Positions 1-7,262 of a DNA stretch of 13,883 nucleotides are shown here, in pieces. Positions within the stretch are counted from its first letter, which is position 1, and each line of letters begins with the position of its first letter. The stretch comes from Planctomycetaceae bacterium. GTDB taxonomy: Bacteria; Planctomycetota; Planctomycetia; Pirellulales; UBA1268. Where the stretch lies: NCBI GenBank assembly GCA_030616935.1, contig JAUWWJ010000009.1:1-13883 (forward strand), written 5' to 3'. Both the position numbers and the translations under genes were made by a program. The notes under the pieces are model-generated. The model searched no databases, was not told the origin of the DNA, and worked only from the letters and a program-made list of their open reading frames with translations.

Positions 1-1532
1 CCTCCGAGGTGTTCGGGGAGGCTTGTTGTTGCCGCGGCTACGATCCCACCGGTCGGCCCATAGCACAGTCCCTTCAGGACCAGCGCACTGCGGCGAACGA
101 GTGGACCTTCGCGCTTTGGTAAGACCAATCGATCTGCCCATGATTCCCAATATAACTTCGTGCGTCGGTACCGTTCTTGAGGTGGCAGAGTCTGTTGTTC
201 ACGTAGTGAGCCTGTGCCGTAGCGTAGCTCAAGCCGTAGTGGTTCACCTCGCAGAGTGACTTTACCAACAGCAGTTTGGTGAGAGCCCTCGTCCAGAAGT
301 TCCCATTCAACGCCAGGTGCCCGTAGAACAATCGGATCGATCGTATCATCAATTTCAAGCCCACCATCACGAATGACCAGTCGAGTGGGAAGCCTTCCGA
401 AATCGAGTCTCGGTGCAAATGTAATACGAACTTCACCACGCCCTTCAATTTGCCGAATTAAGTCAGTTCGGCCAGCACGTTGTGTGGGTTTTCCCGCAGA
501 GCAATCCAAGAAGTCGGTTACCGTTAAGCGGGGCCAAGTTGTTTTCAATACAAGAGAAGTGCCATCGTATTGTTGCTGAGGGTTGTTGTCAGGCTGAGAT
601 GGCTCGATTGTAAAGTGCCCTGCCGCCGGACCACCGAGTAACTCAGAGAATAATGCTGGCCCATCGACACGAGGAGCACACATCCAACTAATTTTTGCAC
701 CAGGAGAGACAAGCGCCATGACTCGTCCATCAGAGAGCAAAGCGTGCCGTTCTATTGGTATGGCATCCGCACCAGCTAGAAATGCCTCTCGTGCACTCGC
801 TAACCGAGCCAGTCTTCTTGCAACTTCAGTCGGGTCATGAATTCGAAATGTTGCAGCACTTTCTCCAGTTCCAACTTTTACAGATACATCTGGACCATGC
901 AGCCTGACAAACGCATCCTCGTCAGTTATGTCATCACCAAAGTAGACCACTGCAGTTGCCCCCACACGATGTCGTAGAGCATCAATGCAGTCTCCTTTTG
1001 ATGTATGCACAACAGCTAATTCAATAACTTTCTTGCCTGACTTAACGCGTACGTCATCCCACGTTGCGGCCCCTGCAAGAAGTTCATTCACAGCCTTTTC
1101 AGCTTTTTCGTTTGCAACATTACGGTAATGAAAAGCAATCGATGCGGGCTTCGTTTCGATATGAAATCGCTCATCCTGAGCAGCGATACGATGCATCTCA
1201 TCAAGCACTCGCTGTCGTAGTAAAACCTGTTCATCCGTAAGCGTACGTACAAAATCCTGATCGAACTCACTGCCATGAGAGCCAACAAGCATGATCTGTC
1301 CATCAAGAGAACTTAGGTTGGCAAGGTCCGAAAGTGATCGACCGGAAATAACGGCGCAGTGTGTCCCTGATAGTGTGGCAAGCGCTCGAAGTGCGATGAT
1401 TGATTCTCGCACGGGCTTCGCCTCTTCTGGATTATCAACAATAGGCGATAACGTACCGTCATAATCAGTAGCTACGAGTAATATCGGTACTCGTGCGATC
1501 GCCTCAAGGGCCTGGTCAAGATCATCTTCCAT
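1..1532 (-). CDS. otsB: trehalose-6-phosphate phosphatase fused to a GH15 glycoside hydrolase (C-terminus cut by window edge)
   Basis: The minus-strand frame is open from the ATG at 1532 to the window edge: 510 residues with no stop, as I translated codon by codon. Residues 1-250 are a HAD-type trehalose-phosphatase: DYDGT at 23-27 (nucleophile D23, acid/base D25), SGR at 63-65, the Lys motif TSKGDC at 177-182 and GDDITDED at 199-206 (Mg binding). Residues 258-510 match the N-terminal part of glycoside hydrolase family 15: IERHALLSDGR at 260-270, SELLGGPAAGHF at 296-307, and YGPTGGIVAAATTSLPE at 491-507. The GH15 catalytic glutamates lie beyond the window. The phosphatase half should release trehalose from the product of the upstream otsA, 69 bases away on the same strand. 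Family 15 contains glucoamylases and trehalases; which activity this half has cannot be told. No clear ribosome binding site precedes 1532; a TTG at 1565 is an alternative start. Confidence 0.93.
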   Translation of the reverse strand, partial: MEDDLDQALEAIARVPILLVATDYDGTLSPIVDNPEEAKPVRESIIALRALATLSGTHCAVISGRSLSDLANLSSLDGQIMLVGSHGSEFDQDFVRTLTDEQVLLRQRVLDEMHRIAAQDERFHIETKPASIAFHYRNVANEKAEKAVNELLAGAATWDDVRVKSGKKVIELAVVHTSKGDCIDALRHRVGATAVVYFGDDITDEDAFVRLHGPDVSVKVGTGESAATFRIHDPTEVARRLARLASAREAFLAGADAIPIERHALLSDGRVMALVSPGAKISWMCAPRVDGPALFSELLGGPAAGHFTIEPSQPDNNPQQQYDGTSLVLKTTWPRLTVTDFLDCSAGKPTQRAGRTDLIRQIEGRGEVRITFAPRLDFGRLPTRLVIRDGGLEIDDTIDPIVLRAPGVEWELLDEGSHQTAVGKVTLRGEPLRLELRYGTGSLREQQTLPPQERYRRTKLYWESWADRLVLPKREGPLVRRSALVLKGLCYGPTGGIVAAATTSLPEHLG

Positions 1533-1601
1533 GATGTGTGTTGTGCCTAGTTCGTTCCCGGTCAAGAGTCATCTCCAATGGGGTAAATTCCAAGATGGTA
1601 A

Positions 1602-3044
1602 TCAGGGAGAGGGGGTATCAATAGGTAATTGCATATTTGTCGACGAAGGGGGCGGCTGTTCTGCCTCAAGGGCGTGCGTAAAGTCTGATGCCCAGGTGTA
1701 GACAGTTCGCTTACGAACTCGTTGTCGCAGGCTTCGCATGCGTCGAGTCTGTTCCTGACGAGGCATTGTGATCGCCTGTTCGATAGTGGCAGCCATGCCA
1801 TCGATATCATGTGGATTAACCAAAACTGCCCGATCAAGTTCAACTGCTGATCCAGTGAATTCAGACAGAACCAAGACGCCATTCTCATTTTTTCTACTCG
1901 CTACGTATTCTTTTGCGACAAGATTCATTCCGTCACGAAAAGGCGTTACAAGCATGACATCAGCAGCTAAGTAATAAGCGACTAATTCTTCTATGGGAAG
2001 ACTTCTTCGAAGGTAATGTACGGGCACTGCCCCTACGGTTCCAAATTCACCATTAATATGGCCAACAAGTTTTTCAATTCGATCCCGTACTTCAATGTAC
2101 TCATCAACACTTTCACGAGACGGAACACTCACTTGAACCAACACAAGGTCATCTACGGTATGGTTTCCTTTATCAAAAATCTCATATACCGCACGTAATC
2201 GCTGATCAATTCCCTTTGTGTAGTCAAGGCGGTCAACGCCAAGCATGATGGTCCGATTTTCCCCAAGATCTGACCGGATAGCTTTTGCATGCTCAATAAT
2301 CTTGGGATCGTTGGCGAGTGCTTCGATCCTGTCGTAATCAATTGATATCGGGTATTCCTTCGCAAGTACTCTTCTTCCGTCAACGTTGACTGCTTGGCCA
2401 CTTCCACGGTGTGACGTGTAGCGATTTACAAGTCGAACAAAATTCTGTGCCCCATGCCGTGTTTGGAAACCAATAACATCCGCACCCAGCATGCCTTCCA
2501 GAATTCGTTTTCTCCAAGGTAACTGAGCAAAAAGTTCAACTGGTGGGAAAGGAATATGAAGAAAAAAACCAATGCGAACATCAGGGCGGAGTTCACGAAG
2601 CATTCCTGGCACTAGCTGAAGATGATAGTCCTGAACCAGTACATGACCATTGGGCGCCGTTTCTCGGGCAGCATATTCAGCAAAGCGTTGATTGATTGCT
2701 ACGTAGGGAGCCCACCATTGGCGATCGTATTGAGGGGTTTGGCATGCGTCGTGATAAAGCGGCCAGAGGGTGCTATTTGAAAAACCTTCGTAGTAATCAC
2801 TGACTTCCTTGCTCGAAAGATGGAGGGGGACGTTGTAAAGTCCATCATGCTCGAAAGGGCTGCAGTCTGTTTCAGAACTGCCTGCCCAACCGATCCATAC
2901 TCCCTTATTTTCTCGTAAAATGGGCATTAGTGCCGAGACGAGGCCACCGGGACTTGTTTCCCATGGACTTTCGGGAGATGTGCGATGTACAGGCAGTCTG
3001 TTCGCAATGACAACCAGGTCACCACGCCTGTGATTTATACGCAT
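1602..3044 (-). CDS. otsA: alpha,alpha-trehalose-6-phosphate synthase (GT20)
   Basis: Retaining glycosyltransferase of family GT20 that joins UDP-glucose and glucose-6-phosphate into trehalose-6-phosphate in the cytoplasm. From the ATG at 3044 it is 480 residues, usual for OtsA. It begins almost directly with the nucleotide-binding strand VVIANRLPV, then SPGGLVSAL near 31-39, QDYHLQLVPG near 138-147 and FFLHIPFP near 160-167. The donor-site pair of E. coli OtsA (R262, K267) appears as R272 and K277 in GVDRLDYTKG. The donor ribose/diphosphate loop appears as D371 and E379 in RDGMNLVAKEY. The frame extends upstream to a TTG at 3074, but the family rarely has that extension and the purine run there abuts the TTG, so the ATG is preferred. 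The Pro/Ser-rich C-terminus (from about 461) is likely disordered. The next gene on the strand is the OtsB fusion, so both steps of the OtsAB route are adjacent. Confidence 0.96.
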   Translation of the reverse strand: MRINHRRGDLVVIANRLPVHRTSPESPWETSPGGLVSALMPILRENKGVWIGWAGSSETDCSPFEHDGLYNVPLHLSSKEVSDYYEGFSNSTLWPLYHDACQTPQYDRQWWAPYVAINQRFAEYAARETAPNGHVLVQDYHLQLVPGMLRELRPDVRIGFFLHIPFPPVELFAQLPWRKRILEGMLGADVIGFQTRHGAQNFVRLVNRYTSHRGSGQAVNVDGRRVLAKEYPISIDYDRIEALANDPKIIEHAKAIRSDLGENRTIMLGVDRLDYTKGIDQRLRAVYEIFDKGNHTVDDLVLVQVSVPSRESVDEYIEVRDRIEKLVGHINGEFGTVGAVPVHYLRRSLPIEELVAYYLAADVMLVTPFRDGMNLVAKEYVASRKNENGVLVLSEFTGSAVELDRAVLVNPHDIDGMAATIEQAITMPRQEQTRRMRSLRQRVRKRTVYTWASDFTHALEAEQPPPSSTNMQLPIDTPSP

Positions 3045-3145
3045 TCTGGAAGTATCAGGAGAACCCAAGGACAATCCTTACTGTCAGGAAACCTTCGAAA
3101 GAACCAAGAGAAGGGGTTTCGATTGCGGCTGGAAGGACATAGCTG

Positions 3146-3177
3146 TTGATTAGTGGGGGCACAAACCTCTCTATAAT
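3146..3177 (+). promoter_or_regulatory. candidate sigma-70-like promoter for the GroES-like gene
   Basis: A perfect TATAAT lies at 3172-3177. The best upstream partner is TTGATT at 3146-3151, but the 20-base spacer is longer than the usual 17. It sits in the 299-base divergent gap between otsA and the co-chaperonin gene and points at the latter. No distinct box pair was found for otsA. Sequence match only. Confidence 0.3.
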
Positions 3178-3343
3178 CACGAAGATTAGGCAACAGTATA
3201 CATAAGTTTTCGTTCTGGTTGGCGTTCTTTGAAGCCGTCCCTAGCCGAATGCCCTTTGGCAGGTCAAACTACTGGTGATTCGGTGTTGAAATTGTTGATG
3301 TTGGTCAGGCGAAGTGTTCGCAACAAGAGAGGTGTATAGATCG

Positions 3344-3688
3344 ATGCGGGGCAATGATTTTGTAGAACCATTAGGCATGCGCGTTCTGATTCGGAAAGAC
3401 GAGAGCAGAAATCAGACTCGCGGAGGTATTGTCCTGCCAGATCAGGCGGAAATTCCAACGATTACAGGCAGGGTTGTCGAGGTTAGCCTTCAAATCGAAC
3501 GAGATGCCGACTTTCCGATAGAAAAATATGACAAAGTTTTGTTCCATCCACGCAATTCGATACCAGTAGATTTTGAACAAGATAATCTTCTTTATGTCGT
3601 TCCTATTGAAGATGTCGTAGCGGTGTTCCGTCGTGAGGAGTCATCAACTCCTCAAAGAAGAAGCAAGACAGATCCAGAGGAAGAATAG
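3344..3688 (+). CDS. GroES/Cpn10-family co-chaperonin-like protein
   Basis: 115-residue protein with the Cpn10 fold signature. It starts with VEPLGMRVLIRKDE (6-19), as GroES starts with PLxDRV. The mobile-loop segment keeps TRGGIVLPDQAE at about 24-35, including the IVL tripeptide that GroES inserts into GroEL. GRVVEV near 41-46 and the C-terminal strand LLYVVPIEDVVAVF also fit. A charged tail (REESSTPQRRSKTDPEEE) follows the fold and is not typical of GroES. The start is the ATG at 3344: GAGGTG at 3329-3334 is 9 bases upstream, better than the in-frame GTG at 3314. No groEL is next to it, so it may be a secondary GroES paralogue serving a chaperonin coded elsewhere. Family assignment is firm; the cellular partner is not shown. 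Confidence 0.88.
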   Translation: MRGNDFVEPLGMRVLIRKDESRNQTRGGIVLPDQAEIPTITGRVVEVSLQIERDADFPIEKYDKVLFHPRNSIPVDFEQDNLLYVVPIEDVVAVFRREESSTPQRRSKTDPEEE

Positions 3689-3766
3689 TCAATTTTGTTG
3701 ATGTACGACACGAAAACTTTTCTCCATACATTTTTGATGCGTGCCCTGGAAACTGAGAATTAGTTC

Positions 3767-4558
3767 TTAGGGCGTATCGAAACTGTTCTCTATAAAGTGA
3801 CAGACACTTGACCAGTAAAGGGCACAGTTAGAAATTGAGTTGTGGTCAGTTTCTGGAATAACTTGGAGCGTTGCGGTCTCTGAATGAAATTTTTTTACTA
3901 ACCGCAACGTGTTTTCTTTCGGAATTATTTCATCATCAGAAGCGGCCAGAACAAGCGTCGGACATTGAATGTCTGATACCAGATCAATTGAGTGGTACGG
4001 ATCACTGAGTAGTAGTCGTATTGGTAGGAATGGTGCAATGCGTTGGGCAATTGCCTGAATGCTATCAAACGGTGTGATGAGAAGAAGTCCCTTTGGCTCA
4101 AACTGCGCAGCCACCCCGATTGCGAGGCTCGTTCCCAGACTGCGACCCATAACCAGAACGTCGGAATGCTTGTCCTTGAGGTGCCTGTAAATGGCTAATG
4201 CGTCGTGCCGCAGGCCAGTTTCTGAGGGACTACCTGTACTGCCACCGTACCCTCGGTAATGCACCATGTAGATGGCAACACCTGAAATCCTTCTTGCATA
4301 TTCAGGCAGAGACAATGATACATCTTCAGCATTACCACCAAAGTAGAGGATGGCTCGTGTACTCTTCGGATTGCTTACTGAAAGCCTGACGACAGACTGA
4401 CCAGTGTTCACCTGTATTTGATCGACAGTGTGATTTTGTTGCTGACGAGGAAAGTAAATGAAAGAGCGTTGTGTAAAGAAAAAGAAGGCACAGATGCCCA
4501 TGTAGACGGAGGTGCAAATTATGATCGGGATGAATAACATTCGTCGTGTGCGCGGCAT
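3767..4558 (-). CDS. membrane-anchored alpha/beta hydrolase (BEM46/ABHD-like)
   Basis: 263 residues. Residues 7-28 are a strongly hydrophobic segment after a basic start (MPRTRR), so the protein is probably an N-terminally anchored enzyme facing the periplasm. The catalytic triad is visible: Ser140 in GRSLG (GxSxG nucleophile elbow), Asp208 or Asp209 in AASDDEIIP, and His239 in ETDHNS. YFGGNAED at 72-79 is the oxyanion region and VHYRGYGGSTGSPSE near 99-113 is typical of the BEM46/ABHD13-17 group. The family includes esterases and acyl-protein thioesterases; the substrate here cannot be named. It lies alone on the minus strand, convergent with the GroES-like gene, with the tRNA-Ser gene upstream on the same strand. 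Start at ATG 4558 is supported by the anchor; no strong ribosome binding site is seen. Confidence 0.87.
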   Translation of the reverse strand: MPRTRRMLFIPIIICTSVYMGICAFFFFTQRSFIYFPRQQQNHTVDQIQVNTGQSVVRLSVSNPKSTRAILYFGGNAEDVSLSLPEYARRISGVAIYMVHYRGYGGSTGSPSETGLRHDALAIYRHLKDKHSDVLVMGRSLGTSLAIGVAAQFEPKGLLLITPFDSIQAIAQRIAPFLPIRLLLSDPYHSIDLVSDIQCPTLVLAASDDEIIPKENTLRLVKKFHSETATLQVIPETDHNSISNCALYWSSVCHFIENSFDTP

Positions 4559-4842
4559 GCAAAAATTTCAAGAACAAATTTTCAGACAGAAGTTGACGAG
4601 CAAAAATGGTCTATGGAAGCTAAGTTACACGATGCATATGACGGAAAGAGCGTATCCTACATAATCGATATTTTGCCTTGGCGTCGAATATCTGAATTCA
4701 GTCTTTGGGAAATTGTTGTGATGCACTCCAGAGATATCGCGTGAACAAAACTAAAGAACGAATTGTGCCAGGTCGGCTCTGGTTTTTAATAAAAACGTCA
4801 GATGTGTCGTACGATATACGTCATGCCGTGCAGGTTAAAAAA
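4559..4842. other. gene-free stretch between the hydrolase start and tRNA-Ser
   Basis: 284 bases, AT-rich, with no convincing coding frame on either strand. On the plus strand a 4-bp CCAG/CTGG stem at 4768-4782 followed by TTTTT was seen but is too weak to call. The promoter of the hydrolase gene should lie at its left end, but no clear box pair was found. Confidence 0.5.
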
Positions 4843-4932
4843 CGGAGAGGACGGGATTCGAACCCGTGGACCAGCTTTTGACCGGTCACGTCTTTAGCAA
4901 AGACGCGCATTCGACCACTCTGCCACCTCTCC
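4843..4932 (-). tRNA. tRNA-Ser (anticodon GCU)
   Basis: The complement folds as a class II tRNA of 90 bases. The acceptor stem is GGAGAGG (4926-4932) with CCTCTCC (4844-4850) and discriminator G at 4843, as expected for serine. The anticodon arm is CGTCT-TTGCTAA-AGACG, giving anticodon GCU for AGC/AGU codons. A long variable arm, GACCGG…CTGGTC, forms about 6 pairs. The T arm is ACGGG-TTCGAAT-CCCGT. CCA is not encoded; a run of six T follows the discriminator, so CCA must be added by the nucleotidyltransferase. Confidence 0.96.
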
Positions 4933-4942
4933 TTGATGGGAA

Positions 4943-4961
4943 AACTCGGTACTATCGAGTT
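4943..4961. repeat. 6-bp inverted repeat just 5' of tRNA-Ser
   Basis: AACTCG (4943-4948) pairs with CGAGTT (4956-4961) around a 7-base loop. Read on the minus strand the hairpin is followed by T residues, like a small terminator or processing hairpin, 10 bases before the mature 5' end of the tRNA. It could also be chance; the stem is short. Confidence 0.35.
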
Positions 4962-5016
4962 CCTCTAGACGAGAATGTCCGAGCAAGTCATTCTGAGGCA
5001 CTAGCAGATTACTTGC

Positions 5017-5024
5017 AAGGAGGT
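5017..5024 (+). promoter_or_regulatory. ribosome binding site of the M28 peptidase gene
   Basis: AAGGAGGT is a full complement to the 16S 3' end, 14 bases before the ATG at 5039. A second purine run, GAAGAGG (5028-5034), is closer, 4 bases from the ATG. Together they favour 5039 over the internal ATG at 5075, which has no such site. Confidence 0.6.
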
Positions 5025-5038
5025 ACTGAAGAGGCCGC

Positions 5039-6358
5039 ATGGAAATGCCTGGTTTTACAATTTGCCGACACTATATGAACCATCTTTTGGTTTGTGTGAT
5101 TTCGCTGTTTGGCAGTCAAGTAGTATTCGAAAAAACCGTTTCAGGCACTGAACCAGGAATTATTGTTGATGCGAGTGACGTGGCAGACCATATCCAAGTG
5201 CTTGCGGATGATGCGTTCGAAGGTCGTGAGGGTGGCCGTCGGGGTGGGCGAGCCGCTAGTAGTTACATTGAGCGAGAGATTATGCCGCTTGGACTCGTCC
5301 CGGCTGGTGCTGAAAAGAGTTATTTCCAGTCGTTTCCAACACGATTTGGAACACTTCGGAATGTTCTGGTAATGATCCCAGGTAGTGACCCAGTATTACA
5401 AAGTGAAATTATCGTTGTCGGAGCACACTACGATCATGTGGGATATGGGAACAAACGGAATAGCTTTGGTCCATTTGGATATGTTCATAATGGTGCTGAC
5501 GACAATGCATCGGGTGTGGCTGGGTTGATCAAAATAGCAGAGACACTTGCCGAATTATCTGATTCGTGCCGGCGTACAATTTTACTCGCATTCTGGGATG
5601 GTGAAGAGCAAGGGCTTCTGGGTTCTAAATACTTCATAAAAAATCGCCCAGACTGCATTCAGGACAAGAAAATCATTTTCTCAATAAATCTCGATATGAT
5701 TGGTCGGCTTCGTCGTAAGCAACTCAACATTTTTGGTGCGCGTTCAGCGAATGGTCTCGAGACACTGGTTACTCATGCCAATAATCGGTACGAAAAAGAT
5801 TCATTAGAACTGATTTTCAACTGGGACATTAATCCAGATTCAGATCATTATCCGTTTTTGAAGGCAGAAGTACCAACACTCATGTTTCACACGGGACTGC
5901 ATCCAGACTATCACCGTCCGTCTGATGATGCTCACCTGATTAATATTGAGGGCATCGAACCTGTCTTGGAGGTTGCCCTTCAAACGCTCCTTCAAGTTGC
6001 AAACAATGCAGACGATACGTTTTTATTTAGGGAGACAGCATTTCATGAGTCCAACGCGTCTCGAAAAAAACTCGAAGAAAAAGCATTCTTGCCAATAGGA
6101 AGTCGTGGTCGCTGGGGTATTGGGATTCGGGATGATCCAGCGAATCCGGCTGCTCCGGTAGTCGTTGCGATTCGTAAGGGATCACCTGCGGAAAGGGGTG
6201 GCCTGCAGATCAAGGATCGGATTTATGCAATGGACGGCACACCGATTATTGATCAGAAAGACTTTATGAGGAGGCTGTCAGAGGTTTCTCGTAATGACGG
6301 CATCAGTGTACTTGTGTCACGACGAGGACAGTTCCTCGAATTAACTTGGACAGAGTAA
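5039..6358 (+). CDS. exported M28-family zinc aminopeptidase with C-terminal PDZ domain
   Basis: 439 residues. Residues 14-29 (HLLVCVISLFGSQVVF) form a signal peptide or anchor, so it likely acts outside the inner membrane. The metal site of family M28 is complete: H130 and D132 in GAHYDH, bridging D154 in NGADDNASG, general base E189 and ligand E190 in WDGEEQGLLGS, D219 in NLDMIGR, and H292 in PDYHRPSDD. PDYHRPSDD is the usual tail of M28 domains. Residues 357-439 form a PDZ domain (WGIGIRDD, then KGSPAERGGLQIKDRIYAMDG), which usually binds extended peptide ends and may help present substrate. The architecture of M28 followed by PDZ is known in bacterial exported peptidases. The substrate is unknown. 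It starts 106 bases right of the divergent tRNA-Ser and converges on the polyacidic gene, with 75 bases between them. The start at 5075 would give a shorter, cleaner signal peptide but lacks a ribosome binding site. Confidence 0.94.
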   Translation: MEMPGFTICRHYMNHLLVCVISLFGSQVVFEKTVSGTEPGIIVDASDVADHIQVLADDAFEGREGGRRGGRAASSYIEREIMPLGLVPAGAEKSYFQSFPTRFGTLRNVLVMIPGSDPVLQSEIIVVGAHYDHVGYGNKRNSFGPFGYVHNGADDNASGVAGLIKIAETLAELSDSCRRTILLAFWDGEEQGLLGSKYFIKNRPDCIQDKKIIFSINLDMIGRLRRKQLNIFGARSANGLETLVTHANNRYEKDSLELIFNWDINPDSDHYPFLKAEVPTLMFHTGLHPDYHRPSDDAHLINIEGIEPVLEVALQTLLQVANNADDTFLFRETAFHESNASRKKLEEKAFLPIGSRGRWGIGIRDDPANPAAPVVVAIRKGSPAERGGLQIKDRIYAMDGTPIIDQKDFMRRLSEVSRNDGISVLVSRRGQFLELTWTE

Positions 6359-6433
6359 CGTTTTTTTCTTGTAAGGGCCTTAAGGAGGTGTTTGTGCAGG
6401 AGTTACAGAGAGATGACAGGGATGGATAAACCG

Positions 6434-6913
6434 TTAATCTTCCTCTTCCCACTCCTCTTCATCTTCATCTTCCCACTCTTCTCCTTCTTCGTCTTCCTCT
6501 TCTTCGTACTCGTATTCGTCATCTGATTCGTCATCTGATTCGTCATCTGATTCGTCATCAACTTCTTCCCACTCTTCTCCCTCTTCTTCTTCATCGTCTT
6601 CATATTCATCGTCTTCATATTCGTCTTCTTCATATTCATCTTCTTCGTCGGACTCTTCATCCGATTCGTCATCACCTTCTTCGAACTCTTCTCCTTCTTC
6701 TTCCTCTTCGTATTCTTCATACTCATCATCATCATCATCATCCCAGTCTTCATCTTCTTCGTCTTCGGAGATGATGGTTGGGATAGGTCTCAGATAATCT
6801 TTTTGTAAATCAAACAAATCATCCACCAACAATAATTCAGGGAGTTCGTTCCAACAGAACATCTCGCCACGAAATTCATCTTGTTGCTTACCTGGATTCA
6901 GAACTATTGCCAC
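6434..6913 (-). CDS. protein with a 110-residue polyacidic, repeat-encoded tail
   Basis: 159 residues in two parts. Residues 1-49 are ordinary (WNELPELLLVDDLFDLQKDY at 21-40) and may form a small folded or helical head. Residues 50-159 hold about 88 Asp/Glu out of 110, no Lys or Arg (last basic residue R42), and aromatic residues spaced through the tail (W57, Y65, Y68, F77, Y94, Y99, Y104, W115, Y134, Y136, W147, W155). Blocks EEGEEFEE, EEGEEWEE and EEGEEWED recur, with DDESDDESDDES between. The start is the GTG at 6913, with AGGAGA (6921-6926) 7 bases upstream, which supports real translation. No family is recognised. Such tails can bind Ca2+ or basic proteins or mimic nucleic acid; none of these is shown. 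It converges on the M28 peptidase gene and is not clearly in an operon. Confidence 0.75.
   Translation of the reverse strand: MAIVLNPGKQQDEFRGEMFCWNELPELLLVDDLFDLQKDYLRPIPTIISEDEEDEDWDDDDDDEYEEYEEEEEGEEFEEGDDESDEESDEEDEYEEDEYEDDEYEDDEEEEGEEWEEVDDESDDESDDESDDEYEYEEEEDEEGEEWEDEDEEEWEEED
6515..6560. repeat. 12-bp tandem repeat, about 3.8 copies
   Basis: The unit TTCGTCATCTGA occurs exactly at 6515-6526, 6527-6538 and 6539-6550, with a partial copy to 6560. On the minus strand it encodes the DDES/SDDE repeats at about residues 119-133 of the acidic protein. Exact identity at DNA level points to recent slippage-driven expansion. Confidence 0.92.
6594..6638. repeat. 15-bp tandem repeat, 3 copies
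   Basis: Units at 6594-6608, 6609-6623 and 6624-6638 differ by at most two bases from TCGTCTTCATATTCA and encode EYEDD-type pentapeptides (residues about 92-106) of the acidic protein. The period is a multiple of three, so changes in copy number keep the frame. Confidence 0.88.
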
Positions 6914-7262
6914 AGCTTCGTCTCCTAGAGTCGTCGATTCACAATATTATTTGAGGAAGAATACACCACACTGAATTTTGAACAAAAATCAGGACTTTCA
7001 CCAAGACCTTTTTAACGATTAAAAATTAAAAAGGTCGAAGTTGACTAAATTGATCAGGAAATTTGTACTCCGATAAGTCGATGTCGGCTTTTTTGAAATA
7101 TAACTTGCGTACGTACTCTATATAAGAGCAAGGGTTCGGACGCCATTTGGTAGCCCTTAGGCAGGGTTTCACTAAAAAGGGAATAATGTAAGGACGAGTC
7201 GGCAATATGCCAACGGGAGGGTTGCTGTGCAAGGACTAGGCTGATTATTGCCTGAGTCGTCG
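6914..7262. other. gap between the acidic gene and scpB
   Basis: 349 bases. It should contain the end of the scpB transcript and the promoter of the acidic gene. A weak minus-strand box pair was seen: TTGTTC (6980-6985) and TATTCT (6958-6963), 16 bases apart. The inverted repeats at 7005-7036 are listed separately. A 68-residue frame at 7026-7232 has only a TTG start and no recognisable protein, so no gene is called. Confidence 0.45.
7005..7036. repeat. overlapping AT-rich inverted repeats, possible terminator
   Basis: GACCTTTTT (7005-7013) pairs with AAAAAGGTC (7028-7036). A second option within it pairs TTTTTAA (7009-7015) with TTAAAAA (7019-7025) around CGA; the two are mutually exclusive. 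Read on the minus strand this could terminate the scpB transcript about 230 bases after its stop, although the stem itself is AT-rich and there is little GC core. Confidence 0.4.

Noticed and set aside
1562..1888. 108-residue minus-strand frame overlapping the otsA end
   Set aside because: Shadow of otsA, whose frame carries all family motifs.
4768..4788. Possible terminator: CCAG/CTGG stem followed by TTTTT on the plus strand
   Set aside because: Only four good pairs and no plus-strand gene ends just upstream.
6380..6430. AAGGAGGTG ahead of GTG/ATG codons on the plus strand after the M28 gene
   Set aside because: The GTG frame is only 11 codons and the ATG at 6412 is too far away; its frame is antisense to the repeat gene.
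6403..6753. Minus-strand frame of 116 residues rich in Lys, Met and Asn
   Set aside because: It is the shifted reading of the GAA/GAT-type repeats of the acidic gene. The acidic frame has the well placed ribosome binding site and the non-repetitive head.
7026..7232. 68-residue minus-strand frame in the gap before scpB
   Set aside because: Only a TTG start, no ribosome binding site and no recognisable motif.
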